From positions 1-24,876 of IMG/VR virus record IMGVR_UViG_3300037041_000545: a DNA stretch of 24,876 nt; one strand, 5' to 3'. A program made the translations under genes and the position numbers. The stretch comes from a virus. Below are positions 12,536 through 19,279 of this stretch, piece after piece (position 1 is the stretch's first letter; every line of letters starts with the position of its first letter). A model generated the notes under the pieces. The model had not been told where the DNA came from. It saw only the letters and a list, made by a program, of their open reading frames with translations, and did not search any database.

Positions 12536-13060
12536 TTAAGCAATCAATGCATTAACAATTGTTGGATCAACCTCATATGCAAGGAAGTCATTCTCAGCAA
12601 TCAATGTCACTGAGTATTTCGAACCATCTGCACGAGCCGTTCCGGAACCTTCACCAACCGCACTCAATTGTAAATATGGGAAGTACCAAAATTTACCATT
12701 TGCATCTTCGATGATTGCATTCAGGTATTGTTGTCCTGCACCAAGCACTTTGATTGCTTGTGACTTAGATTGGTCACGACGGTGGAACATCAAGCTGATT
12801 GTTGCAGTTACATATGATGAACCATTGACAAGGTCAATTGCTGCATCCTCGGTGTAACTTCCGGTATTTCTGCGGATTTCAAATTCAGTGTATAAATCAC
12901 CACCAACGATTAAGGTGATACTATCAATGGTCCATGTATTTGGAGCTGAGTCCAAAGTGAATCCATCGATGTTATCTTGTTGATTTATATACACTTTGAA
13001 AATTCCTCCTGAATTATTGCTACAAGATTTCACAATAGATTCCAAGTTCTCACAAGACAT
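12536..13060 (-). CDS. Probable major tail (tube) protein
   Basis: A 174-aa beta-rich protein starting MSCENLESIVKSC, with GGIFKVYINQQDNIDGF, a central LVNGSSYVTATISLMFHRRD (about residues 79-98), QYLNAIIEDANGKFWYFPYL and SGTARADGSKYSVTLIAEN near the end. This succession (GGI-KVY-NQDN, a Q-S-K-shared strand, I-EDANGKFW, a Gly-Ala-x-G turn, then S-V-T) is the pattern I associate with tail tube proteins of Bacteroidota siphophages. Tube subunits polymerise around the tape measure, which matches the long tape measure at 17207-19279. It sits between two hairpin terminators, so its level may be set separately. An alternative is a head decoration protein. Confidence 0.6.
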   Translation of the reverse strand: MSCENLESIVKSCSNNSGGIFKVYINQQDNIDGFTLDSAPNTWTIDSITLIVGGDLYTEFEIRRNTGSYTEDAAIDLVNGSSYVTATISLMFHRRDQSKSQAIKVLGAGQQYLNAIIEDANGKFWYFPYLQLSAVGEGSGTARADGSKYSVTLIAENDFLAYEVDPTIVNALIA

Positions 13061-13080
13061 AAAAGTGGGTTTTAAATTTT

Positions 13081-13110
13081 TAAAAATAGAGGGGAGTATT
13101 TCATCCCCTC
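13081..13110 (-). terminator. Hairpin terminator after capsid gene
   Basis: A perfect 7-bp stem, GAGGGGA (13089-13095) with TCCCCTC (13104-13110), and an 8-base loop. Read leftward it is followed by TATTTTTA and a further A/T run. It lies 8 bases past the stop of the major capsid gene. The T-run is broken, so read-through into the tail-tube gene is likely. Confidence 0.65.
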
Positions 13111-13118
13111 AAAGAATA

Positions 13119-14054
13119 TTACGCAGCTGAATTGTAGAATACGATCTCAGCACCATTCACATGAGTGAATCCAACTTTCATGTTTGCACGAGTACGGATA
13201 ACCGGCTCAGCAACTGTATCAGCTAAATTGATAGCTCTCAACGCTTTACCATCACCTTCAGCATCGAATGCGTAGATAAGGTTATCTTTCAACGTAGCAA
13301 CAATTTTAGATGTTGTTCCCATTCCTGGACACAATACCATTTTGATTCCCAAATAAGAGAAGTCCAATGCTTGAGTCAAGTTGGCTTGAGTATTCGCAGC
13401 AGCAACCGCAGCACGATATGCCGTAGCTACCGGTGAAGATACATAGATTCTCAAGTTCTCTTGATTAGCAATAACCGCAGCAGGAATAGCAGCGTAAACC
13501 AATGCCAATTTAGCAAGAACGTTTGATGGAGTGATTGCGATTGGAGATGCGATGTCAATCACGTTAGCTGAATCAGCAACCAATGATTTTACATAACCAT
13601 CACACAATGCGTATGCATCAACCTCAGATTCCGTATCACCTAACCAACGTAATTTTTCAACGTTCTCAGCGATTGTTTTCGCCATTTCTCCCCAATAGTA
13701 ATCCATGAAAGATGCAACAGTGAAATCACCGTTAGATCCTTTTGTCATTTGCAATGAAACGAATGACTGCTCAAGCTGGAATTGACAGATCTCTGCCATG
13801 GCCGATAATCCACATACCGTTACCTCAACTGAAGCGAGGTCATCATTTGATGCGTTCCATCCGCAGTTCTCTGCTTGTAAAACCTGACCAAATGTTACAT
13901 TGGAAATTTTAGTTTTGTATTTGATACCTGGAAGTGTACGGTAGTTGTCAACCGTTTCCTCTTGTAAATACGCACGAGAATAGAATGCCTCGCTGTTTGC
14001 TTGTAATAATGCTGATGCATCAATGTCCAAGTCGAATCTTAATTTTCTGCTCAT
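13119..14054 (-). CDS. Major capsid protein
   Basis: A 311-aa protein matching the Bacteroidota-phage type of HK97-like capsid. The N-terminus is SRKLRFDLDIDASALLQ, followed by PGIKYKTKISNVTFGQVLQ, a long helix region (SFMDYYWGEMAKTIAENVEK), ENLRIYVSSPVATAYRAAVA, and the C-terminal KDNLIYAFDAEGDGKA and PVIRTRANMKVGFTHVNG with EIVFY. It follows the protease/scaffold gene at the usual place and is followed by a terminator, as expected for a strongly made protein. The ATG is preceded by four tandem copies of AAAAC, an A-rich leader that would help ribosomes load in place of a Shine-Dalgarno sequence. It forms the icosahedral head. Confidence 0.88.
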   Translation of the reverse strand: MSRKLRFDLDIDASALLQANSEAFYSRAYLQEETVDNYRTLPGIKYKTKISNVTFGQVLQAENCGWNASNDDLASVEVTVCGLSAMAEICQFQLEQSFVSLQMTKGSNGDFTVASFMDYYWGEMAKTIAENVEKLRWLGDTESEVDAYALCDGYVKSLVADSANVIDIASPIAITPSNVLAKLALVYAAIPAAVIANQENLRIYVSSPVATAYRAAVAAANTQANLTQALDFSYLGIKMVLCPGMGTTSKIVATLKDNLIYAFDAEGDGKALRAINLADTVAEPVIRTRANMKVGFTHVNGAEIVFYNSAA

Positions 14055-14073
14055 TTTGTTTTGTTTTGTTTTG
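14054..14073 (-). promoter_or_regulatory. A-rich pentamer leader of capsid gene
   Basis: On the plus strand, TTTTG occurs four times in tandem; read leftward this is CAAAA x4 running into the capsid ATG. No Shine-Dalgarno sequence is present. A-rich leaders raise translation in Bacteroidota, so the repeat probably serves as the ribosome entry site of the most needed virion protein. Confidence 0.55.
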
Positions 14074-14080
14074 TTTATTA

Positions 14081-15040
14081 TTAATTATTACTTAAAAATT
14101 TACTAACCGCACTGAATTTCTCATGTGTGGATAATTTGGTTGCAGTCATTTCGACTTCATCCTCCGTTTCCGGCATCATCATTTCTTCCATTTGGTTGCG
14201 AAGGTCAGCTATCAATGCGATGATTGCTTTCTCTCTCTCCTCAAGTAATGGTGTAACGATTGCAAGGATAGCCTCTGAATCCAATGCTGGATCAACTGCC
14301 ATTTCTTCCTCAACTGCATCTTCAACAACTGGAGCTTCCTCTTCAACAACTGTTTCTTCAAGTGCAACCTCTTCCATTGCAACCTCTTCAATTGGTGCAT
14401 CCTTAATCTCAATGATTTCTCCATCCACAACAACGTAGATTTTGCCATCGATTAAGTGCTCCCCGTCAGGTAATTTGTTCATGTTATATTTATTTAATTG
14501 ATTACTTAATTTCAATCCCAAGAATCCCTCAATTGAGAATCCGATTTGATCATTGGCAACCAATTCAGCATAATACTCTTTATCAGTTATCTGAGCAGTT
14601 ACCATCAATGTACCCTTTGGAACTTCAATGCCAAATGTTGAGAATGCTTTGTCTTGTTTTGGATTGTCAACCACCCATGTTTCAAGGATATATGCAGGAA
14701 CTGTTTTGGATGTATCATGCTCCAGGTTGAAAAGGTCACGATTGCGAAGGTCACTCATGAACTTCTCATGAATTTTTGCGATTGTTTCTTCAGTGAATGA
14801 TACATAATAATCACCCTGCTCATTATCCTTGCGATATATCTCCATCGGTATCATTGCCGGAGCAGTGATGCGGTACTTCAAATCATCAGCGAACACCATT
14901 CTCTCAGCTTGTTGGAACGCCATCCCTTTGACCTTGATTGCAGGTTGTGAGGTGAAAGCTATCTGCTCAATACCTAAATCTTCCCCATCAGAATATTCCG
15001 GATCAATTGTAATTTTGTAAATAGGTAGGTCTTTGGTCAT
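14081..15040 (-). CDS. XkdF-like prohead protease with acidic scaffold tail
   Basis: ATG 15040 (MTKDLPIYKITIDPEYSDG) is preferred; a frame open to 15190 runs through the divergent gene. Residues 1-180 match the XkdF/peptidase U35 type: EQIAFTSQPAIKVKG, NLEHD (H108, likely catalytic), LETWVVDNPKQDKAFSTFG, and DQIGFSIEGF (S169, likely nucleophile). From about 190, LPDGEHLIDGKIYVVVDG leads into an acidic segment of repeated E-E-V-A/M units (214-250), then a coiled coil (EERE...LIADLRNQMEEMM). The protein would scaffold head assembly and then cut itself and the capsid N-terminus. It directly precedes the capsid gene, the normal order. The acidic repeat may vary in length between phages. Confidence 0.8.
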   Translation of the reverse strand: MTKDLPIYKITIDPEYSDGEDLGIEQIAFTSQPAIKVKGMAFQQAERMVFADDLKYRITAPAMIPMEIYRKDNEQGDYYVSFTEETIAKIHEKFMSDLRNRDLFNLEHDTSKTVPAYILETWVVDNPKQDKAFSTFGIEVPKGTLMVTAQITDKEYYAELVANDQIGFSIEGFLGLKLSNQLNKYNMNKLPDGEHLIDGKIYVVVDGEIIEIKDAPIEEVAMEEVALEETVVEEEAPVVEDAVEEEMAVDPALDSEAILAIVTPLLEEREKAIIALIADLRNQMEEMMMPETEDEVEMTATKLSTHEKFSAVSKFLSNN

Positions 15041-15059
15041 GTATATATTAAAAAAATTG

Positions 15060-15067
15060 TATTTTTG
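15060..15067 (+). promoter_or_regulatory. Candidate rightward -7 box for chaperone pair
   Basis: TATTTTTG matches TAnnTTTG exactly, 17 bases before the ATG at 15084. The nearest TTG upstream (15033-15035) is 24 bp away, slightly beyond the usual 17-23. It is the only promoter-like element pointing rightward near the two plus-strand genes. Confidence 0.4.
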
Positions 15068-15083
15068 TTCATAAATTACACAT

Positions 15084-15638
15084 ATGATAAAAATATTTGA
15101 AAGGGAGATACCCAACAGAATGGATGAATTGACCATTGAACAATTCGAAAAAGTAACTGAAATCACCAACAACCAAGAGCTTGATAACATTGACCGTTAC
15201 ATCAAGATTTTTGAATACTTTGGTGTGAAGGAATCTGAATGGGATGACAATGATGTGGACCTATCCGAGTTTATTGACAAGGTGAAGGAATTCAACTCAA
15301 GTAAGTATGAGAAAAAGGATGCAGTTGAGTCAATCGAATTGGAAGGATATACCTACGAAGCGAAGATGAAGATATCAGTGAAGGATACCAAGATGATTGA
15401 GAAGATAATTGGTCGCAAGTCAAACAATTGGATTAGTGATTTGTTGGCATTAATGTTCAAACGAACTGACTTATCAAATACCGAGCATTATGCGGAAGCT
15501 CATCTCAAGTATAAATCAAAACTTTTCAAGCAATTGAAAGCTGAAATCGCAATCCCTTACTTAGTATTCGTAACCGAAAAAATCGCATCTCATGCTCAAT
15601 CTGAATCTCCCGAAGCAGTGGAGCCAAGTAACGATTGA
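15084..15638 (+). CDS. Tail assembly chaperone-like protein 1
   Basis: A 184-aa acidic, helical protein, one of only two plus-strand genes. It starts IKIFEREIPNRMDELTIEQF and contains a mid-helix region (KMKISVKDTKMIEKIIG), NNWISDLLALMF and LFKQLKAEIAIPYLVFVTEK. The head IP-x-x-M-D-E-L-TIEQF-x-x-V resembles LP-K-Q-W-S-Q-V-TIEQF-I-E-I in the next gene, so the two look like paralogs. Proteins of this type lie before the tape measure gene in Bacteroidota phages and, like lambda G/GT, coat the tape measure during tail assembly. Here they are antisense to the late operon. Its last 47 bases overlap the next gene in another frame. The chaperone role is inferred from context and pattern. Confidence 0.5.
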   Translation: MIKIFEREIPNRMDELTIEQFEKVTEITNNQELDNIDRYIKIFEYFGVKESEWDDNDVDLSEFIDKVKEFNSSKYEKKDAVESIELEGYTYEAKMKISVKDTKMIEKIIGRKSNNWISDLLALMFKRTDLSNTEHYAEAHLKYKSKLFKQLKAEIAIPYLVFVTEKIASHAQSESPEAVEPSND

Positions 15639-16323
15639 ACAATTCATTGAGATAAGGTCATTAAACCTTGAGGATGGTACACTGCAATACAATACCGATG
15701 TGCTCTCCATCCTCTCTGACCTTCCCATTGAGGAGCTTGATGAGATTGAATTGGATGAACTCCAGGAACTGACCAAGCAACTTGCATGGATGACCTCAGA
15801 ACCATCCAAGAGATATCAACATCAGCTCGGTGAATTGAAGCTCAAGCCATTTGTTGACATCACTCTCGGTGAATTCATTACATTGGAATCATTCGTCACT
15901 GATGACTACATCAAAAATCTGAGAAACATATGTGCGATACTCTACCGGAAGACATCCATTGATGAATGGGGGAATGTGATTACTGAGCCATATAAATTCA
16001 AATCAACTGAGAGAGTGCATCTATTCGATGACTATCCAATCACTTCAGTATTTGGATTGATACCTGAGTATCTTCAGTTTAGACAAAACTTCCTGGATAG
16101 CCATGCCAATCTGATGACTGAATCCTTTGAGGATGATGAAGTGATTGATGATCCTGAAGAATTGAAGGAACAAGAACAAGAAAAGAAAGCATCCAAGTGG
16201 GGATGGGAGCAGTTGATATGGACCATGTGTGATGGTGACCTTTCAAAGTTTGATGCAATCACCGATACAAAACTTGTATTGATATTCAACTTCCTTGCAA
16301 TGAGGAAGGAGCTTGAAATCTAA
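15592..16323 (+). CDS. Tail assembly chaperone-like protein 2
   Basis: A 243-aa protein from ATG 15592, starting LNLPKQWSQVTIEQFIEI. A middle region, LGEFITLESFVTDDYIKNL, is followed by acidic DDEVIDDPEELKEQEQEK and a C-terminal KWGWEQLIWTMCDGDLSKFD with LIFNFLAMRKELE. I recall the closing pattern (W-G-W, L/W-GD, F/D-x-IT, N-x-LA, KE-LE) from genes next to the tape measure in Bacteroidota phages. The frame opens only at 15574, after the TAA at 15571-15573, so it could be reached from the first gene by a +1 or -2 shift on the A6 run at 15577-15582, or start on its own. The stop overlaps that of the convergent 141-aa gene (16320-16323). Confidence 0.5.
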   Translation: MLNLNLPKQWSQVTIEQFIEIRSLNLEDGTLQYNTDVLSILSDLPIEELDEIELDELQELTKQLAWMTSEPSKRYQHQLGELKLKPFVDITLGEFITLESFVTDDYIKNLRNICAILYRKTSIDEWGNVITEPYKFKSTERVHLFDDYPITSVFGLIPEYLQFRQNFLDSHANLMTESFEDDEVIDDPEELKEQEQEKKASKWGWEQLIWTMCDGDLSKFDAITDTKLVLIFNFLAMRKELEI

Positions 16324-16745
16324 TAATCAAGAGCATCCCAAAACTCTCCATACAAAGGTTGGAAGTCATATATAACTTTCACTTTTTTACGAAGCAATCC
16401 ACCAAGTTCCAGGATAGGGAATGTTTGAGCCAATTTACTCACATACTGCCCATACATTTCGGATATCAATCCACTCTGCTCAAGTGCAGTGTTGAATTTA
16501 CGAACCAAATGGAATGGTGCGATACTGATTGTACCGTTGTTTAGGAATCCAAAGTAATATGCTGCGAGTATTTCAATACGAAGATTCCCCTCAAGGCTCA
16601 CCTTGGCATTGATACGCACTGATTCATACAAAGTACCTGAATCAATAAGTCCTTCATCCTTGATTACTTTCCTTAAAACATTAGCAACCTTCCTTCTCGT
16701 TGGATAAAGGATGTTGAATTCTCCGGTATTTTTGTAAACTCCCAT
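16320..16745 (-). CDS. HK97-gp10-like tail/head-joining protein
   Basis: A 141-aa protein: RRKVANVLRKVIKDEGLI, SGTLYESVRINAKVSLEGNL, RIEILAAYYFGFLNNG, and a C-terminal part with FNTALEQSGLISEMYGQYV and basic LLRKKVKVIYDF. The SGTLYESVR helix followed by strands ending in a Y-F-x-F-N-N-G turn is like the HK97 gp10 fold (DTGALRNSI), which joins head and tail or completes the tail. It is followed by the tail-terminator-like protein in canonical map order, though transcription runs the other way. The stop codon overlaps that of the convergent chaperone-like gene, so no terminator fits between them. Moderate confidence in the family. Confidence 0.5.
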   Translation of the reverse strand: MGVYKNTGEFNILYPTRRKVANVLRKVIKDEGLIDSGTLYESVRINAKVSLEGNLRIEILAAYYFGFLNNGTISIAPFHLVRKFNTALEQSGLISEMYGQYVSKLAQTFPILELGGLLRKKVKVIYDFQPLYGEFWDALDY

Positions 16746-16760
16746 ACTTATATATTATAA

Positions 16761-17210
16761 TTAATCACCGATTTGTTTTGGAATTTGGCAATCGGTCCAT
16801 GAAGGAATCACAAATGTAATGTTCATCAACCATCCTGCTGCATAATCCAAGAGGTCATTATTCAATGGTGTAAAGGTAGGGAATCCTTCCACATCAAAAT
16901 CAGTATCAATCAATGAGAATGTGTAATTCAAGTAAAGGTCATTCAATATCTGCTGAGTATCTGAGAGAATTGTGGTGATGTTAGCACGATCCTTTTGGAT
17001 GATGTCAAAGCAATATATCTCCAGGTTAATTAAGTTCACGTTATCACTTGCAATGACATCCACCGGCACGATATACACAAGAGGGTACTTCTCATCCTTG
17101 GTTGCAAAGTTGAATAACTGTTCCTTGAAATCAGTACCTACCTTTTTAACTTGGAGGTGTGCATTATAAAATGCAATTATTTCATCGGTGAGTGCTTGAT
17201 ATGATATCAT
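16761..17210 (-). CDS. Tail terminator/completion-like protein
   Basis: A 149-aa protein: ISYQALTDEIIAFYNAHLQV at the start, YPLVYIVPVDVIASDNVNLI, NLEIYCFDIIQKDRANI, ILSDTQQILNDLYLNYTF, and a characteristic end NNDLLDYAAGWLMNITFVIP with SWTDCQIP. Alternating strands and a long helix match tail terminator-type proteins, and the NNDLLDY-x-AGW ending is one I recall from Bacteroidota siphophages in this position. It would cap the tail tube where it meets the head. It overlaps the tape measure gene by four bases at 17207-17210. Confidence 0.6.
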   Translation of the reverse strand: MISYQALTDEIIAFYNAHLQVKKVGTDFKEQLFNFATKDEKYPLVYIVPVDVIASDNVNLINLEIYCFDIIQKDRANITTILSDTQQILNDLYLNYTFSLIDTDFDVEGFPTFTPLNNDLLDYAAGWLMNITFVIPSWTDCQIPKQIGD

Positions 17211-19279
17211 AATTCTGAGGATTTTTGGATTTTGCTTACTTTGTTTTGAGTGGATGTTATTTCGGTTTCACTTACAATTGCAGTAACGGTGATATTGTTG
17301 GAATCACTTGATTCGACATTGTTCTGATTGTTACCTTGACCAAACAAGTTACCAGGTGTGAATGATGGAACTGATGAAGATACCGAAGTATTGCCTCCTC
17401 CTCCAGTATCCGGTGGTGGTGGTGCGGATGTTGATGTAAATTGTGTTGATGCTATCTTGGCAATATTAGCTGCGGACATTGCTGCGGTTGCAACAAGGTT
17501 GGCAATACCAACCGGATTGGGTACCACACCAATTGCCAATGGAGCTGCTGCCAATGAAGCGGTAACCGCCTTACCAGCATCCACAACTGCACCTGCCAAT
17601 TGCATTGACTTGTTGAATGTGAACTGTTTCTTGGCAAGAGCTTCCTCTTCTTTACTTCCTTTCTTGACATTCTTCATCTTCGCTGCGAATGCGATATCAC
17701 CAAGAGCTTGGATTGATTTCACTCCATCCTCAGCAATGCTCAATGCATCATTAGCAGTTTTAAGTTGTGCCTCTCGTTTCTTTTTCTCTTCATCCTCTTT
17801 TATTTTTACACTCTCATCTGCTGCCTTTTTATCAATATCATTCAGGTCTTTTTGAAGTTGAGTTTCTAATGCCTTAATAAGTTCTCCATTGGTACCGGCA
17901 GCTGCAACCTCCTCGTCAAATTTCTGTTGAAGTTTTAGTTTTTCGAATTCAGTTGCATTAAGTGTGAGCTCTTGCAATCTCAACCATTGAGCATCTGCAA
18001 TTGCAATTTTTTTATCTGATTCCTCCTGAGCTTTTTTGGTTCTCTCTTTTCCGGCATCCTCAGCAATCTTTGTCTGCTTAGCTTGGAAATCTAATTCAGC
18101 TTTTGCGAGTAGGTCCTCACTTTGTTTCTTGAGTGTTTCTTTTTCTTTTGCAGTGAGCTTCTCATTTTTCTTGATATCTTCAATTTGTCTGCGATACTTC
18201 TCTTGAATCTCTTGCAATTCTCTCTTGGTTTCCTCAGCAACCAATGCGATACGGTTATCAATGATTGTTCTCTCCGCTGATAATCGATTAGCTGCATTCT
18301 CTTTTCTCTTATCCGCTGCCTTTTGTGCTGCTGCTGCTGCTGCCGCTGCATCTTCATTAGCATCATTGATGGCTAATATCTGACGATCAGAACGCCCTTG
18401 GACAATGATTGCTTTTTCATCGGCAAGTTGCTTTCTTAACTCTTTTAGTTTTTCTTTATCTGCTGATTCTCCAAGTGCTAATTGTGCATCCAATGCTTTC
18501 TTCGCTGAGGTATATCTTTCCTTAGCTGATAAGCTCATTGCCATGGATGCTTGGACTTCGGTTTTGTAGGTATCCTTTCCTTGAGCTTTGAGTAATGCGA
18601 TTTGATTGGAGTACATTTGACTTGTGACCGCATCCCTATCCTTGGATGATTCTTGTATTTTTTTATTCGCCTCAACCATTTTCTCAGCATTCTCCTCTGC
18701 TGCATATTGAGTCAATCCCAACCAATCAGTAAGGTCCTTGAATCCCTGGATAAGTAAATTGATTGGATACATCAATACTGATAATACCTTATCAAGTACA
18801 CCAATCTTATTCAAGAATATTCCAATAGATGCCACAATAGCAACAATAACCGCAGTGATTAAGAATATTGGATTCATGAGAATCTGAGCTCCTAACTTCA
18901 TGAATGTACTTCCAAGAGTCATGACTGTTTTTCCAAGTCCCTTCAATGCAGTGGAGATATCTGCCTTACCAATTCCTCCCATTACTTTTTGGAAGGTCTT
19001 CGCCTTTTGTGATGCCTCTTCAAAATCCAATGACATGATTGAATCCTTGATACCTCCAAATGATGAAGATATCTGCTCAAATTTTGAACCTGATGCGAAT
19101 ACATTCACCGCATCATTAGCATCCTTTATCCTATCCGATACCTCTCCCGCTTTCTTTGCGAGTGCATCCATTTGAGCAGGATCACTTGCTTCAGCAATCG
19201 CAGCCTTTAAACTTTTTAATTGTGACTTGAGGGAGCCTACCCCGTTTAACGTTAAGTCAATTGCTACCTCATTACTCAT
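17207..19279 (-). CDS. Tape measure protein
   Basis: A 690-aa protein with the build of a tape measure. The N-terminal region (residues 1-115) is charged and helical (GVGSLKSQLKSLKAAIAE). A membrane-like stretch follows (about 131-156, GAQILMNPIFLITAVIVAIV), with a second weaker one to about 180. A long coiled coil spans about 195-540, rich in K, E, A and Q and containing a run of eight Ala. A hydrophobic Ala/Val/Ile-rich part (about 560-605, VDAGKAVTASLAAAP) precedes a disordered tail with PPPP, GGGG and Ser/Asn runs. The protein sets tail length. At roughly 1.5 Angstrom per residue, a general rule, it would predict a tail of about 100 nm. It overlaps both neighbours. Confidence 0.88.
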   Translation of the reverse strand: MSNEVAIDLTLNGVGSLKSQLKSLKAAIAEASDPAQMDALAKKAGEVSDRIKDANDAVNVFASGSKFEQISSSFGGIKDSIMSLDFEEASQKAKTFQKVMGGIGKADISTALKGLGKTVMTLGSTFMKLGAQILMNPIFLITAVIVAIVASIGIFLNKIGVLDKVLSVLMYPINLLIQGFKDLTDWLGLTQYAAEENAEKMVEANKKIQESSKDRDAVTSQMYSNQIALLKAQGKDTYKTEVQASMAMSLSAKERYTSAKKALDAQLALGESADKEKLKELRKQLADEKAIIVQGRSDRQILAINDANEDAAAAAAAAQKAADKRKENAANRLSAERTIIDNRIALVAEETKRELQEIQEKYRRQIEDIKKNEKLTAKEKETLKKQSEDLLAKAELDFQAKQTKIAEDAGKERTKKAQEESDKKIAIADAQWLRLQELTLNATEFEKLKLQQKFDEEVAAAGTNGELIKALETQLQKDLNDIDKKAADESVKIKEDEEKKKREAQLKTANDALSIAEDGVKSIQALGDIAFAAKMKNVKKGSKEEEALAKKQFTFNKSMQLAGAVVDAGKAVTASLAAAPLAIGVVPNPVGIANLVATAAMSAANIAKIASTQFTSTSAPPPPDTGGGGNTSVSSSVPSFTPGNLFGQGNNQNNVESSDSNNITVTAIVSETEITSTQNKVSKIQKSSEL

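Noticed and set aside
14127-14438. Ser/Thr-rich plus-strand ORF of 103 codons
   Set aside because: Shadow of the acidic repeat of the protease/scaffold gene; E-rich codons read in reverse give Ser/Thr runs.
15041-15190. 50-residue N-terminal extension of the protease frame
   Set aside because: It runs antisense through the first chaperone-like gene and its promoter, and is not protease-like; ATG 15040 is the natural start.
17358-17855. 165-codon plus-strand ORF
   Set aside because: Antisense shadow of the Ala/Val-rich end of the tape measure protein.
18330-18352. GCT triplet run as a possible phase-variable repeat
   Set aside because: It encodes the eight-Ala tract in the tape measure coiled coil; length changes would stay in frame and no switch is implied.
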